From contig NZ_DATCRY010000189.1 in assembly GCF_036568765.1 (NCBI RefSeq), positions 1-43,469 on the forward strand: a DNA stretch of 43,469 nucleotides, given 5' to 3'. A program made the translations under genes and the position numbers. Of the stretch, positions 22,984-32,031 are shown one piece after another. The notes below the pieces were generated by a model. The model was not told where the DNA came from. It worked only from the letters and a program-made list of their open reading frames with translations, and made no database searches. The stretch is from GSA-30 sp036568765 (GTDB taxonomy: Bacteria > Pseudomonadota > Gammaproteobacteria > Xanthomonadales > Rhodanobacteraceae). Position 1 is the first letter of the stretch, and each line of letters starts with the position of its first letter.

Positions 22984-25809
22984 ATGGAAAAGAGTTTCGA
23001 GCCGCGCCCGATCGAATCCAAGTGGTATACCCGCTGGGAAGCCAGTGGCGACTTCAAGCCCCCGGGCCAAGGCACGCCCTACTGCATTCTGCTGCCGCCG
23101 CCGAACGTCACTGGCACGCTGCACATGGGCCACGCGTTCCAGCAGACCGTGATGGACATGCTGATCCGCTACCACCGCATGCGCGGCTTCAACACGCTCT
23201 GGCAGGTAGGTACGGATCACGCCGGCATCGCCACGCAGAAGATCGTGGAGAACCAGCTGGCAGCTGACGGCAAGACACGCCACGACCTGGGTCGCGAGCC
23301 TTTTGTCGAACGCGTATGGCAGTGGAAAGAAGAGTCGGGTTCGACCATCACCAACCAGATGCGTCGCCTGGGTGTCGCCGCCGACTGGTCGCGCGAACGC
23401 TTCACCATGGACGAGGGCCTGTCCGCCGCGGTACGCAAAGTGTTCGTGGAGTGGTATCGCGCCGGCTTGATCTACCGGGGCAATCGCCTGGTGAACTGGG
23501 ATCCGGCGCTGCAGACCGCCGTGTCGGACCTGGAAGTCACCAACGTCGAGCGTGACGGCCACCTGTGGTCGATCCGCTATCTCACCGCCGACGGCAGCGA
23601 CAGCGTCGTGGTCGCGACCACGCGTCCGGAAACCATGCTGGGCGACGTGGCCGTCGCCGTGCATCCGGACGATGAGCGTTATAAGCACCTTGTCGGCAAG
23701 ATGCTGCACCTGCCGCTGTCGGGCCGGGAAATTCCGGTGATCGCCGACGATTACGTCGAGCGCGAATTCGGCACCGGTTGCGTGAAGATCACGCCAGCGC
23801 ACGATTTCAACGACTACGCCATCGGCCAGCGCCACAAGCTCGCGCCGATCGAGATCTTCACGCTCGACGCCAAGGTCAACGACAACGCGCCCGAGAAGTA
23901 CCGCGGCCTGGATCGCTACGAGGCACGCAAACATGTGCTCGCCGACCTGGAGGCTTCCGGCCTGCTGGTCGAGACCAAACCGCACAAATTGCAGGTGCCG
24001 GTAAGCCAGCGCTCGGATGCGGTGATCGAGCCGATGCTGACCGACCAATGGTTCGTCGATCTCACCTCCGACGCACAGGCCGATGGCCGCCCCGGCGGAC
24101 GCAAGGCGATCACGGAGCCGGCGCTCGACGCGGTGCGCTCCGGTGAGATCAAGTTCGTGCCGGAAAACTGGACCACCACATACACACAATGGCTGGACAA
24201 CATCCAGGACTGGTGCATCAGCCGCCAGCTTTGGTGGGGACACCGCATTCCCGCATGGTACGACGAGGCCGGAAATATCTTCGTCGGTGAAGACGAGGCC
24301 GATGCCCGCGCGCATGCCACCACCGCACCGGTCGGTGCGTTGCGCCAGGATGAGGACGTACTCGACACCTGGTTCAGCTCTGCGCTGTGGCCCTTCTCCA
24401 CGCTCGGCTGGCCCGCCGACGGGCCGGTGAAGAACGAGCGCGGCGAGATCGTCGCCAACTGGGAGCACGACAAGCTGTTCCTGCCCAGCGCCGTGCTGGT
24501 GACCGGCTTCGACATCATCTTCTTCTGGGTCGCGCGCATGGTGATGGCGACCAAGTACTTCACCGGCCAGGTGCCGTTCCGCGAGGTGTACATCAACGCC
24601 ATCGTGCGCGACGCCGAAGGCCAGAAGATGTCCAAATCCAAGGGCAATACGCTGGATCCGCTGGACCTGATCGACGGGATCGAGCTGGAGCCGCTGGTGG
24701 AAAAATCCACTAGATCGCTGCTGATCCCGCAAGTGCGCGAGAAAGTGGAAAAGCGCGTGCGCAAGGATTATCCGGGCGGCATCCCCGCCATCGGCACCGA
24801 TGCGCTGCGCTTCACTTTCGCTGCGCTCGCCAGTTATAGCCGCACGATCAATTTCGATATCAAACGCGCCGAAGGCTACAAGGCGTTCTGCAATAAGCTG
24901 TGGAACGCGGCGCGCTTCGTCTTGATGAACCTGCCCGAAGGCGAGCTTGTCGCCACCGGCGCACCGGCGACCGAAGCAGAGCGCTGGATCCTCACACGCC
25001 TGAAGCGGACCTTGACCGAAGTCGAGCAACATTTCGTCAGCTATCGTTTCGACCTGCTGGCACAGGCGCTGTACGAATTCGTCTGGAACGAATACTGCGA
25101 CTGGTTCCTGGAACTGTCCAAGCCGGCCCTGAGTGGCGATGACGCCGCTGCTTCCGCATCGACCCGGCGCACCCTGCTGGTAGTGCTGGAGACGATCCTG
25201 CGTGCGCTGCATCCGATCATCCCGTTTATCACCGAAGAGATCTGGCAGATCGTCGCACCCAAGCTCGGTTTGACTGAAAACGCTTTGCTGCGGCGTCCGT
25301 GGCCGCAAGCCGGGAATATCGTCGGCGACGATACAGCGACTGCCGAGATCGAGTGGTTCAAGAACGTACTGAGCGGTATTCGCCGCATCCGCTCGGAAAT
25401 GAACATCGCTCCCGGCAAGACCATTCCGCTACTGCTGGCCGATGGCGACGCGACCGATCGCGCGCGCGCGACCAAATTCGCCGCTCAGATCGCTTTCCTG
25501 GCTCGTGTGGAATCGCCGCAGTGGATCGACGCCGGCGCTGACGAACCGGCGGCTGCGGCTGCGGTCGTCGGTTCGATGCGCGTGTTGATTCCGCTGGCAG
25601 GCTTGATCGACGTGGGTGCGGAAAAAACGCGCCTGGCCAAGGAGATCGGACGCATCGAAGGCGAGATCAAGAAGTGCGAGGGTAAATTGGGTAACGCCAA
25701 CTTCGTGGCGAATGCGCCTGCCGCCGTGGTGGAGCAGGAGCGGCAGCGTATCGCGGACTGGAATGTGCAACTGGATGCGTTGCGGGAACAGGCAAGGAAG
25801 TTGGCCTAG
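22984..25809 (+). CDS. valS: Valine--tRNA ligase
   Basis: Charges tRNA-Val; class I synthetase, 941 residues from the ATG at 22984 (MEKSFEPRPIESKWY). The HIGH motif reads HMGH (47-50) after PPPNVTGTL, the KMSKS motif is at 548-552, and the CP1 editing domain with TTRPETMLGDVAVAVHP and GTGCVKITPAHDFNDY lies between. The anticodon-binding domain and a C-terminal coiled-coil (about 875-941, RLAKEIGRIEGEIKKCEGKL) complete the protein. The open frame extends 37 codons upstream of this ATG, but that region contains the promoter and was rejected. In many gammaproteobacteria holC lies just before valS; it is absent here. Confidence 0.98.
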   Translation: MEKSFEPRPIESKWYTRWEASGDFKPPGQGTPYCILLPPPNVTGTLHMGHAFQQTVMDMLIRYHRMRGFNTLWQVGTDHAGIATQKIVENQLAADGKTRHDLGREPFVERVWQWKEESGSTITNQMRRLGVAADWSRERFTMDEGLSAAVRKVFVEWYRAGLIYRGNRLVNWDPALQTAVSDLEVTNVERDGHLWSIRYLTADGSDSVVVATTRPETMLGDVAVAVHPDDERYKHLVGKMLHLPLSGREIPVIADDYVEREFGTGCVKITPAHDFNDYAIGQRHKLAPIEIFTLDAKVNDNAPEKYRGLDRYEARKHVLADLEASGLLVETKPHKLQVPVSQRSDAVIEPMLTDQWFVDLTSDAQADGRPGGRKAITEPALDAVRSGEIKFVPENWTTTYTQWLDNIQDWCISRQLWWGHRIPAWYDEAGNIFVGEDEADARAHATTAPVGALRQDEDVLDTWFSSALWPFSTLGWPADGPVKNERGEIVANWEHDKLFLPSAVLVTGFDIIFFWVARMVMATKYFTGQVPFREVYINAIVRDAEGQKMSKSKGNTLDPLDLIDGIELEPLVEKSTRSLLIPQVREKVEKRVRKDYPGGIPAIGTDALRFTFAALASYSRTINFDIKRAEGYKAFCNKLWNAARFVLMNLPEGELVATGAPATEAERWILTRLKRTLTEVEQHFVSYRFDLLAQALYEFVWNEYCDWFLELSKPALSGDDAAASASTRRTLLVVLETILRALHPIIPFITEEIWQIVAPKLGLTENALLRRPWPQAGNIVGDDTATAEIEWFKNVLSGIRRIRSEMNIAPGKTIPLLLADGDATDRARATKFAAQIAFLARVESPQWIDAGADEPAAAAAVVGSMRVLIPLAGLIDVGAEKTRLAKEIGRIEGEIKKCEGKLGNANFVANAPAAVVEQERQRIADWNVQLDALREQARKLA

Positions 25810-25844
25810 CTGCCAGGGCTTGAAATGCCGAGGGCCTGCGTAGA

Positions 25845-25863
25845 GTCGCTGGGACCCAGCGAC
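25845..25863. terminator. Possible bidirectional terminator hairpin between valS and rimI
   Basis: GTCGCTGGG / CCCAGCGAC is a perfect dyad around a single A (effectively an eight-bp stem with a three-base loop), placed between the convergent ends of valS and rimI. No T-run follows on either strand, so termination is only inferred from position. Confidence 0.4.
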
Positions 25864-25879
25864 TTCCGGCTCACCTCGG

Positions 25880-26362
25880 TTACTCCTTGACTCCCTGCTC
25901 CCCCATCTCCAACGCCATCACAATCGCATCCTCACGCCCATCCTTGGCGGGGTAATACTTCGGCCGCTGGCCGATCTGCGCAAAGCCCATCGATCGGTAG
26001 AGCGCCTGCGCTACCGGATTGGATGGACGCACCTCCAGGAACACCCGTTCGGCCGCATGCCAGCGCGCAATGTCGAGCAAGCGGCGCATCAAGTGCCGCC
26101 CCAGACCCAGGCCGCGGTGCTTCTCGCCGATGCACACATTGAGGATATGCGCCTCGCCCGCACCGACGGAGAGGATGCCGTAACCGACCACCTCCTCGTC
26201 CAGGCACATCACCCAGCATGGGTGGCCCGCACGCAAGCAGTCGCCGAACACACCCGGCGACCAGGGAAATTCGTAGGACGCGCGCTCCAACTCGGCGACG
26301 GTATCCAAGTCGTCGCGTCGCATCGCGCGCACCTGCGCATGCGGCCGCGCGACCGCCACCAT
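25880..26362 (-). CDS. rimI: Ribosomal-protein-alanine N-acetyltransferase
   Basis: GNAT-fold enzyme that acetylates the N-terminal alanine of ribosomal protein S18 using acetyl-CoA. The 160-residue product from ATG 26362 has the RimI block ERASYEFPWS (26-35), the acetyl-CoA loop RGLGLG (83-88), FLEVRPSN with the conserved Glu110, and ALYRSMGF with Tyr122 before a C-terminal PKYYP. The longer open frame was rejected because its extra N-terminus lies inside the upstream gene. Its ATG shares one base with the upstream stop (TAATG), the same holD-rimI adjacency as in E. coli. Confidence 0.93.
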   Translation of the reverse strand: MVAVARPHAQVRAMRRDDLDTVAELERASYEFPWSPGVFGDCLRAGHPCWVMCLDEEVVGYGILSVGAGEAHILNVCIGEKHRGLGLGRHLMRRLLDIARWHAAERVFLEVRPSNPVAQALYRSMGFAQIGQRPKYYPAKDGREDAIVMALEMGEQGVKE

Positions 26363-26844
26363 TACGGCTGGCCTCCGTCCGCCAGGGCACGACGCAAACT
26401 GCGTAGCGCGTTCCATAGCCGGCGCTTTCCTTCGCCGCTGGTGCGGATCGCATGCGGCTCGTCGGCCAGCACAATCTGTGCGCGATGCAGCACAGCCGCC
26501 GGCAACACGCGGCCCAACGCATGTGCCTGCGCTTGACCGAACACCAGATAGGCCCGCGCTTCGGGCACATGCCCGAGCTGGCCGTCCGCGCCCACTTCAA
26601 TGCGCGCCGCCCGCGCCAATACCGGGCCATAGGCCTGGAACGCCCGTCCGAGCAAATCGAGTAACGGCACCGGGCAGCCCGCCGGCAGGAGCACGACACT
26701 GTCGGCACTGCCAGCATCGATCGCAGCGGGCGCGGCAACCGGCGCGGCATCGGTCAATCGATGGCGCCGCACCCACGGTGTGACCCCAAGCGCGCGCAGC
26801 AGGCGCGCCCGATGCTCAACCGGTACCGGCGCCGATCCGCTCAT
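26362..26844 (-). CDS. holD: Probable DNA polymerase III psi subunit (HolD)
   Basis: A 160-residue protein with weak overall conservation. The N-terminal LLRALGVTPWVRR (15-27) closely resembles the E. coli HolD segment LQQLGITQWSLRR, the region through which psi contacts the clamp-loader collar. The rest, with a strand-rich centre (SVVLLPAGCP), a helix LLDLLGRAFQAYG and a C-terminal KRRLWNALRSLRRAL, fits the alpha/beta psi fold in length. Position immediately upstream of rimI also matches E. coli holD-rimI. The ATG at 26844 overlaps the pssA stop (ATGA). Psi bridges chi and DnaX in the replicative clamp loader. The call rests on one motif plus synteny. Confidence 0.7.
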   Translation of the reverse strand: MSGSAPVPVEHRARLLRALGVTPWVRRHRLTDAAPVAAPAAIDAGSADSVVLLPAGCPVPLLDLLGRAFQAYGPVLARAARIEVGADGQLGHVPEARAYLVFGQAQAHALGRVLPAAVLHRAQIVLADEPHAIRTSGEGKRRLWNALRSLRRALADGGQP

Positions 26845-27614
26845 GCACCGCCTCGGCGGCGACGGCGCGTCGCCACGCCCCAGAGCGTTACCACCGGACC
26901 GGACAGGGCATAGAGAAGGAAAACCACAAAAAGCACACGCGGCGGATCGACGAAAAACGGGATCAACACCAGCACGCCGGCGATCATCCACAAGAACGAC
27001 ACCGGCCCGCCCTGCCCGGGCAGCGATTTGAAACTGAAATAGCGGAAGCGGCTGACCATCAGGAGGCCCACGATAACCGCCATCGGCAAGGTCAGCGGGG
27101 ATACGTCCGCGCCGGCGACACCGAACTTGTCCATGCTCCAGACGAACGCCATGCAGACGGCCGCCGCTGCCGGACTGGCCAGGCCCTGAAAATAGCGCTT
27201 GTCGATCACTTTCACCTGGGTATTGAACCGCGCCAGGCGCAAGGCGGCGCAGGCCGCATAGATAAAAGCTGCCGCCCAGCCGATCTTGCCCCAGGTCGGC
27301 CCGAAATCCTTCAACGTGGACAGCGACCAGGTGTACATCACCAAGGCCGGCGCAAGGCCGAAGCTGACCAGGTCGGAAAGCGAGTCGTACTGCACACCGA
27401 ACTCGCTTTGCGTGCCCGTGGCCCGGGCGACGCGCCCGTCCATGCCGTCCAGCAGGGCAGCAATGAAGACGGCAATGGCCGCATCGCTGTAGTTGCCGCC
27501 GATACTGGTCACGATCGCGTAAAAGCCTGCGAACATGGCGCCAGTGGTGAACAGGTTCGGCAGGAGGTAGATGCCTCGGTGCCGCGGCGTGCGAACGGGG
27601 GTGCTATCGCTCAT
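26841..27614 (-). CDS. pssA: CDP-diacylglycerol--serine O-phosphatidyltransferase
   Basis: Makes phosphatidylserine, the precursor of phosphatidylethanolamine, in the inner membrane. The 257-residue protein has about six to eight membrane helices and a complete CDP-alcohol phosphatidyltransferase motif: Asp59-Gly60, Ala63-Arg64, Gly73, Asp77 and Asp81 at the required spacing. It is the membrane-embedded type-II enzyme, not the E. coli PLD-type PssA. An FTTGAMFAGFYAIV helix precedes the motif. It is first gene of an overlapping pssA-holD-rimI operon and divergent from the DUF4124 gene, with 127 bases between. Confidence 0.93.
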   Translation of the reverse strand: MSDSTPVRTPRHRGIYLLPNLFTTGAMFAGFYAIVTSIGGNYSDAAIAVFIAALLDGMDGRVARATGTQSEFGVQYDSLSDLVSFGLAPALVMYTWSLSTLKDFGPTWGKIGWAAAFIYAACAALRLARFNTQVKVIDKRYFQGLASPAAAAVCMAFVWSMDKFGVAGADVSPLTLPMAVIVGLLMVSRFRYFSFKSLPGQGGPVSFLWMIAGVLVLIPFFVDPPRVLFVVFLLYALSGPVVTLWGVATRRRRRGGA

Positions 27615-27741
27615 GAATCAATCCGTGACGGGATACGCGAAGTTTAGAGCCTGAGGGAGTCCAGGTTCCAACCCGGCTTGAGTCGGGCCGGGGCCAGGGT
27701 GTTAACTTAGCGACTGCATCGCATTCCGCCCGGAGACCTCC

Positions 27742-28167
27742 ATGCGCCGTCCGCTGCTCGCCGCCGCGCTGCTTTTGCTCGCACCATCGCTTTTCGCCCA
27801 AGCCTACAAATGGACGGATAGCGCCGGCACGGTGCATTATTCCGAAACGCCGCCGCCGACGGGGACGAAGTTCCAGAAGATCACCACGGTAGGCACCGCC
27901 GAGCCAGTGGCCCAACCGGCACAGAACACCGAAAGCCCGGCCGAGGCGACCCCCAAGCCTGCGCCGGCCGCCCAGCCGATGGCCGATACACCGGCCAATC
28001 GCGCCAAATTCTGCGCTTCGCTCAAGTCGAACCTGGACCTGCTGCAAGGCGAAGGCCCGGTCGCGGTACAGCAAGGCGATGGACAGCAGCAGAACCTCGA
28101 CGACGACCAGCGCAAGAACCAGTTGGCGACCGCACAGGCCCAATACCAGAAGTATTGCGGCAAATAA
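27742..28167 (+). CDS. DUF4124 domain-containing exported protein
   Basis: A 141-residue protein with a signal peptide (1-20, ending SLFAQA) and an N-terminal DUF4124 domain, recognised by YKWTDSAGTVHYSETPP (about 22-38). A Pro/Ala/Glu-rich linker (about 53-85) leads to a C-terminal helical part with two cysteines (near 93 and 139). DUF4124 proteins are common in gammaproteobacteria and are presumed periplasmic; their role is unknown. A GGAGACC sequence precedes the ATG. Confidence 0.85.
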   Translation: MRRPLLAAALLLLAPSLFAQAYKWTDSAGTVHYSETPPPTGTKFQKITTVGTAEPVAQPAQNTESPAEATPKPAPAAQPMADTPANRAKFCASLKSNLDLLQGEGPVAVQQGDGQQQNLDDDQRKNQLATAQAQYQKYCGK

Positions 28168-28182
28168 CCGGCAACCGACGGC

Positions 28183-28188
28183 TATAAT
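28183..28188 (+). promoter_or_regulatory. Consensus -10 box upstream of proS
   Basis: Perfect TATAAT 29 bases before the proS ATG. A matching -35 at 16-18 bases is not evident (TTGCGG occurs at 22 bases), so the promoter is plausible rather than proven. The leader would be only about 20 bases. Confidence 0.45.
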
Positions 28189-28217
28189 CGAGGTTTTTAT
28201 ACGCCGGATCCGCTCAA

Positions 28218-29918
28218 ATGCGCCTTAGTCAATTCCACCTGGCTACCGTCAAGGAAGTCCCCGCCGACGCGGAAATCGCCAGCCATCGCCTGATGCTGCG
28301 CGCCGGCATGATCCGCAAGCTCGCCGCGGGACTGTATACCTGGAGCCCGCTGGGGCTGCGCGTCTTGCGCAAGGTCGAGGCGGTGGTGCGCGAGGAAATG
28401 AATCGCGCCGGTGCCATCGAGATGCTGATGCCCTCGGTGCAACCCAAGGAGCTATGGGAAGAAACCGGCCGCTGGCAGAAATTCGGCGGGCAGTTGCTGA
28501 AAATCAAGGACCGCAAGGAACAAGAGTTCTGCTACGGCCCCACGCATGAAGAAGTCATCACCGATTTCGCGCGTAACGAGCTGAAGAGCTACAAACAGCT
28601 TCCGGTTAATTTCTACCAGATCCAGACCAAATTCCGCGACGAGATCCGCCCACGCTTCGGCGTCATGCGCGCGCGCGAATTCCTGATGAAGGACGCCTAC
28701 TCCTTCCACCTGGACCCGGCCTCGCTGGCGGCCACTTATGATGTCATGTATCAGGCGTATTCGCGCATTTTCACCCGCCTGGGCTTGACCTTCCGCGCGG
28801 TGCAAGCCGATACCGGCGCTATCGGCGGCAATGCCAGCCACGAGTTTCAGGTGCTGGCCGATTCGGGTGAGGATGCCATCGCGTTCTCCGATCAGTCTGA
28901 TTACGCAGCCAATATCGAGAAAGCCGAAGCGCTTGCACCGACTCACCCGCGACCGGCTCCCACGGCGCCGCTGGAACGCGTCGATACCCCGCGCGTGCGC
29001 ACCGTCGAAGAAGTGGCCACGCATCTGGGCGTACCCCCTGGCCGCGTGCTCAAGACGATCCTGGTACGCGGCAAAGAAGGCCTGGTCGCCCTGTGCTTGC
29101 GTGGCGACCACGACATCAACGATGTCAAAGCGAGCAAGCTCGCCGAACTGCCGGACGAATCGGTGCTGGCCAGCGAGGAGGAAATCCTGGCCGCGACTGG
29201 CACACGGCCGGGCTTTATCGGCCCGGTGGGTCTGCCGGCCTCGATTCCGGTCATCGTCGACCGCAGCGCGGCCGTCATGGCCGACTTCGTCTGCGGCGGC
29301 AACCGCAACGACACGCACTACGTCGGCGCGAACTGGGATCGCGATGCCTATATCGCCCGTGTAGAGGACCTGCGCCAGGTGACCGCCGGCGACCCCTCCC
29401 CCGATGGCAAGGGCCAGTTGCGGATCGCACGCGGCATCGAAGTGGGCCACGTCTTCCAGCTAGGCCAAAAATACGCCGAGGCTCTCAAGGCGACCGTACT
29501 CGACGACCAAGGCAAGCCGCAGGTCATGTACATGGGCTGCTACGGTATCGGCGTCAGCCGCATCGTCGCCGCGGCGATCGAGCAGCGCCACGACGATGCC
29601 GGCGTGATCTGGCCGGAACCGATGGCCCCATGGCGCGTTGCCGTTTGCGTGATCAATCCGAAGAATGCACCGGACATTGCCCAGGCCGCGGAATCGCTCT
29701 ATAACCGATTGAACGAGCTCGGTGTCGAGACGGTCCTGGACGATCGCGGCCTGCGCCCTGGCGCCATGTTCGCCGATATGGAGCTGATCGGCATCCCGCA
29801 TCGCGTGGTGGTCAGCGAACGTGGCTTGGCCGCTGGCACCTTGGAATATCGTGCCCGCCATGAAAGCCAATCCAGCCAGGTAACCCAAGAGCAATTACTG
29901 GCTTTGCTAGGACATTAA
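28218..29918 (+). CDS. proS: Proline--tRNA ligase
   Basis: Class II synthetase for tRNA-Pro, 566 residues, bacterial (E. coli-like) architecture. The N-terminal catalytic part has LYTWSPLGLRVLRKVE and the motif-2 segment FRDEIRPRFGVMRAREFLMKDAYSFH (only REFLMKDAYSFH need be read). An inserted YbaK-like editing domain spans about 230-385 (GRVLKTILVRGKEGLVALCLR, split by the fold). Motif 3, GCYGIGVSRIVAAAIEQ, and a C-terminal anticodon-binding domain follow. A terminator closes the gene. Identity is certain. Confidence 0.97.
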   Translation: MRLSQFHLATVKEVPADAEIASHRLMLRAGMIRKLAAGLYTWSPLGLRVLRKVEAVVREEMNRAGAIEMLMPSVQPKELWEETGRWQKFGGQLLKIKDRKEQEFCYGPTHEEVITDFARNELKSYKQLPVNFYQIQTKFRDEIRPRFGVMRAREFLMKDAYSFHLDPASLAATYDVMYQAYSRIFTRLGLTFRAVQADTGAIGGNASHEFQVLADSGEDAIAFSDQSDYAANIEKAEALAPTHPRPAPTAPLERVDTPRVRTVEEVATHLGVPPGRVLKTILVRGKEGLVALCLRGDHDINDVKASKLAELPDESVLASEEEILAATGTRPGFIGPVGLPASIPVIVDRSAAVMADFVCGGNRNDTHYVGANWDRDAYIARVEDLRQVTAGDPSPDGKGQLRIARGIEVGHVFQLGQKYAEALKATVLDDQGKPQVMYMGCYGIGVSRIVAAAIEQRHDDAGVIWPEPMAPWRVAVCVINPKNAPDIAQAAESLYNRLNELGVETVLDDRGLRPGAMFADMELIGIPHRVVVSERGLAAGTLEYRARHESQSSQVTQEQLLALLGH

Positions 29919-29953
29919 GTCCGGCAACAATATCTTTCGCAAGTTTTACAAAG

Positions 29954-29976
29954 AGGCCGCTTATGCGGCCTTTTTT
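29954..29976 (+). terminator. Rho-independent terminator of proS
   Basis: AGGCCGC / GCGGCCT stem with a TTAT loop followed by a T-run, starting 35 bases after the proS stop. Confidence 0.92.
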
Positions 29977-30120
29977 GCGCCGCATGCAACCCGATGATAA
30001 TCAGAGCGATTACCTTACAGGACATTCTGGAACCGACCGACAATTATAACCTTCGTAGTAGCCAAAGGACTTGAAAGCCGACTTTACAATCGGGTAAGGG
30101 TTCGGGGAAAATCGACCCTG

Positions 30121-30138
30121 CAATTGGGACGCCAATTG
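30121..30138 (+). promoter_or_regulatory. Twin CAATTG palindromes upstream of the H-NS gene
   Basis: Two CAATTG hexamers (30121-30126 and 30133-30138) flank GGACGC, inside an AT-rich leader 60 bases before the hns-like ATG. AT-rich palindromes are plausible H-NS autoregulatory DNA, but no direct evidence exists. The rest of 29977-30198 shows no gene; -10-like TATAAC (30045) and TACAAT (30085) lack convincing -35 partners. Confidence 0.3.
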
Positions 30139-30198
30139 CTTTCAATACAAATTAAATCAAAAAGCTGTTTTTCACTCACTCACCCGGGAGTTTCAATC

Positions 30199-30525
30199 AT
30201 GGCCGTCGATATCAAGAGCCTCAACCACAGTCAGCTCAACGATCTGATCAGCAAGGCGCAGATACGCCAGAATGAGCTGCGCAAGGAAAAAGTCGGCAAG
30301 CTTCGCGAAAAAATCCACGCGCTGATCAAGGCAGAAGGCTACTCCTTCGACGATATTTTCGGCGGCAAAGTCGCCGGCAAGCGCCGCTCGGGCGGCATCG
30401 TTGCACCGAAGTACAAGAATCCGGCCAATCCGGAGCAGACCTGGTCCGGCCGCGGCAAGCGCCCACGCTGGTTCAACGATGCGCTGAAGGCCGGCAAGTC
30501 CGAAAAGAGCCTGTTGATCGGATAA
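30199..30525 (+). CDS. H-NS family nucleoid-associated protein
   Basis: A 108-residue DNA-binding protein. N-terminal helices (about 6-48, with LNDLISKAQIRQNELRKEK and LREKIHALIKAEG) form the oligomerisation coiled coil. A linker with KVAGKRRSGG leads to the C-terminal domain with the H-NS signature TWSGRGKRPRW (81-91), whose core binds the AT-rich minor groove. It is of the short H-NS/MvaT-unrelated type (BpH3/XrvA-like) common in Xanthomonadales and Burkholderia. Start at 30199 has GGGAG upstream; an earlier in-frame start was rejected because the added residues are not conserved-looking. It is monocistronic between two terminators. Confidence 0.93.
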   Translation: MAVDIKSLNHSQLNDLISKAQIRQNELRKEKVGKLREKIHALIKAEGYSFDDIFGGKVAGKRRSGGIVAPKYKNPANPEQTWSGRGKRPRWFNDALKAGKSEKSLLIG

Positions 30526-30546
30526 TCCCGCAAGATGCTCTGCAAG

Positions 30547-30573
30547 AACGCCGGCCCTGCGCCGGCGTTTTTT
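30547..30573 (+). terminator. Rho-independent terminator of the H-NS gene
   Basis: Nine-bp stem AACGCCGGC / GCCGGCGTT with a CCTGC loop and a following T-run, 21 bases after the stop. It lies before the convergent ThrE-type gene. Confidence 0.92.
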
Positions 30574-30612
30574 GTTGCATCGGGGCCGTTATCGAGCCGG
30601 CGATGGGTTCGA

Positions 30613-31929
30613 TCAAAGCGATCGCCGCGGCGAGACCAGCAAATCGCCAAAAAGCAGCCCCGCAACCAACGACACAAGCAATGTCACCAGCAACAAGCCG
30701 GTGTCCATGCCCAACTCCGTATCCCGCTCCAGCAAATACGAAACGCTGCGAAAACCTACACTTCCCGGGACGAGCAGGATAATCCCCGGCTCGCGCACCA
30801 CAGCACCGGGACGGTGCATGAAACGCGCATAGACGTTAGCGAGCGCGCTGAGAAGTAAACCGCCCAGGAAAACCCCGAACGGCGCCTTCGGCAACGAGCC
30901 GGCGATTTGCCCGCCCCAGCGCGTGGCCAAGTAGCCGGCGATCACCGCCCCCATGACGGTCAGCCAATCGCGGCGCGCCGCGCGAAATGCGATAGCCCAC
31001 GCAAACGCGCCGACGATCAGCGCTACGGTTTCGGTCCATACAGGTAGCGGCGCCTGGGCAAAATCGCGCGCCTGAATGCCCAGGGCAGCGCAAAGCTGGG
31101 TGGCTGCCACGGTCCCGAAGGTGAGCTTGAGCAAGGTCGAAATCGCCCCGCCCATGCGCGCCATGCCGGCCACCAGGTGCTGACTGGAAATTTCGCGGAC
31201 CGCCGTGGTCAGCGCCATGCCAGGAACCAGCACGATCAAGCTGGCCAGGATCACCGATTTCAGCGCCAGCGGCACAACGTAGGCACTGACCGTAATAGCC
31301 ACGGTCGTTGCCACCAGGGCGCTGATCGCCTCGCTGGCGACAGCCAGACGCGGGCGCGTCGCCGACGAAACCATGATCAGGCCGATGATCGTGCCGATGA
31401 CACCGGCGACGACCAGGTCCGTCCACGCAGCGCGCAACAGCAGCGCGACCACGCTGGCGGCGGCCAGGCCATACGTCGCGATCACAGTGGCCTGGGCCTT
31501 GCGCGTATCCGGCTTGCCCAACTCACGCAATAACCGGAACCCTTCGCGCATGTCCAATTCGCCAGCGGTCACCCGGTCGGCAATGGTGTCTACTTCGCAT
31601 AAACGCGCCAGATTGACGTCGCCAGGCGACAAGCGCATGACCTGGGTGACTTGGGCCAGCGCCTCTTCGCCCTTGGAAATCTCGGCGAACGACATGATGA
31701 TCGCGGTAGGGCTCGACCAGACATCGGCCTGCAGGCCGAAACGCTGCGAGACACCCGTAATCGCCATTTCCAGGCGTGGCGTGGAGGTGCCGTACTGATG
31801 CAGGCGCCGCGCCAGCTCCATGACGAAGACGATGCGTGTCTGCAGCTCAGTATCTTCGAAAGACGGTCGGAACGCCTGCGGTGGACGGGCGCTCCAAGGT
31901 ACGTGGGTTGGCGAGGGAATGCGGTGCAT
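30613..31929 (-). CDS. ThrE-type threonine/serine exporter family membrane protein
   Basis: A 438-residue protein combining an N-terminal cytoplasmic/amphipathic part (about 25-140: ELARRLHQYGTSTPRLE, then GDVNLARLCEV) with about ten membrane helices in two ThrE modules. This is the architecture of fused ThrE (DUF1212 plus DUF3815) proteins, first described as a threonine/serine exporter in Corynebacterium. Signature parts are YGTSTPRLE, LVPGMALTTAVREI and the second-module LVPGSVGFRS. Substrate in this organism is inferred only. The first ATG (31929) was used; an internal Met at residue 38 is a possible alternative. It is convergent to the H-NS gene. Confidence 0.85.
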   Translation of the reverse strand: MHRIPSPTHVPWSARPPQAFRPSFEDTELQTRIVFVMELARRLHQYGTSTPRLEMAITGVSQRFGLQADVWSSPTAIIMSFAEISKGEEALAQVTQVMRLSPGDVNLARLCEVDTIADRVTAGELDMREGFRLLRELGKPDTRKAQATVIATYGLAAASVVALLLRAAWTDLVVAGVIGTIIGLIMVSSATRPRLAVASEAISALVATTVAITVSAYVVPLALKSVILASLIVLVPGMALTTAVREISSQHLVAGMARMGGAISTLLKLTFGTVAATQLCAALGIQARDFAQAPLPVWTETVALIVGAFAWAIAFRAARRDWLTVMGAVIAGYLATRWGGQIAGSLPKAPFGVFLGGLLLSALANVYARFMHRPGAVVREPGIILLVPGSVGFRSVSYLLERDTELGMDTGLLLVTLLVSLVAGLLFGDLLVSPRRSL

Positions 31930-32031
31930 ACTGCATTGTTACCGGAAGGCGCGTGGTTTTGACACCGGGCCATGCCTTCGCAACCGTCGGCATGTGACGT
32001 ATAGCATCGCCCCCGGGCGCCTGGCGGCGCT

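Noticed and set aside
22468..25308. 946-codon open frame on the minus strand
   Set aside because: Exactly antisense to valS; a by-product of GC-rich codon usage, with no recognisable domain.
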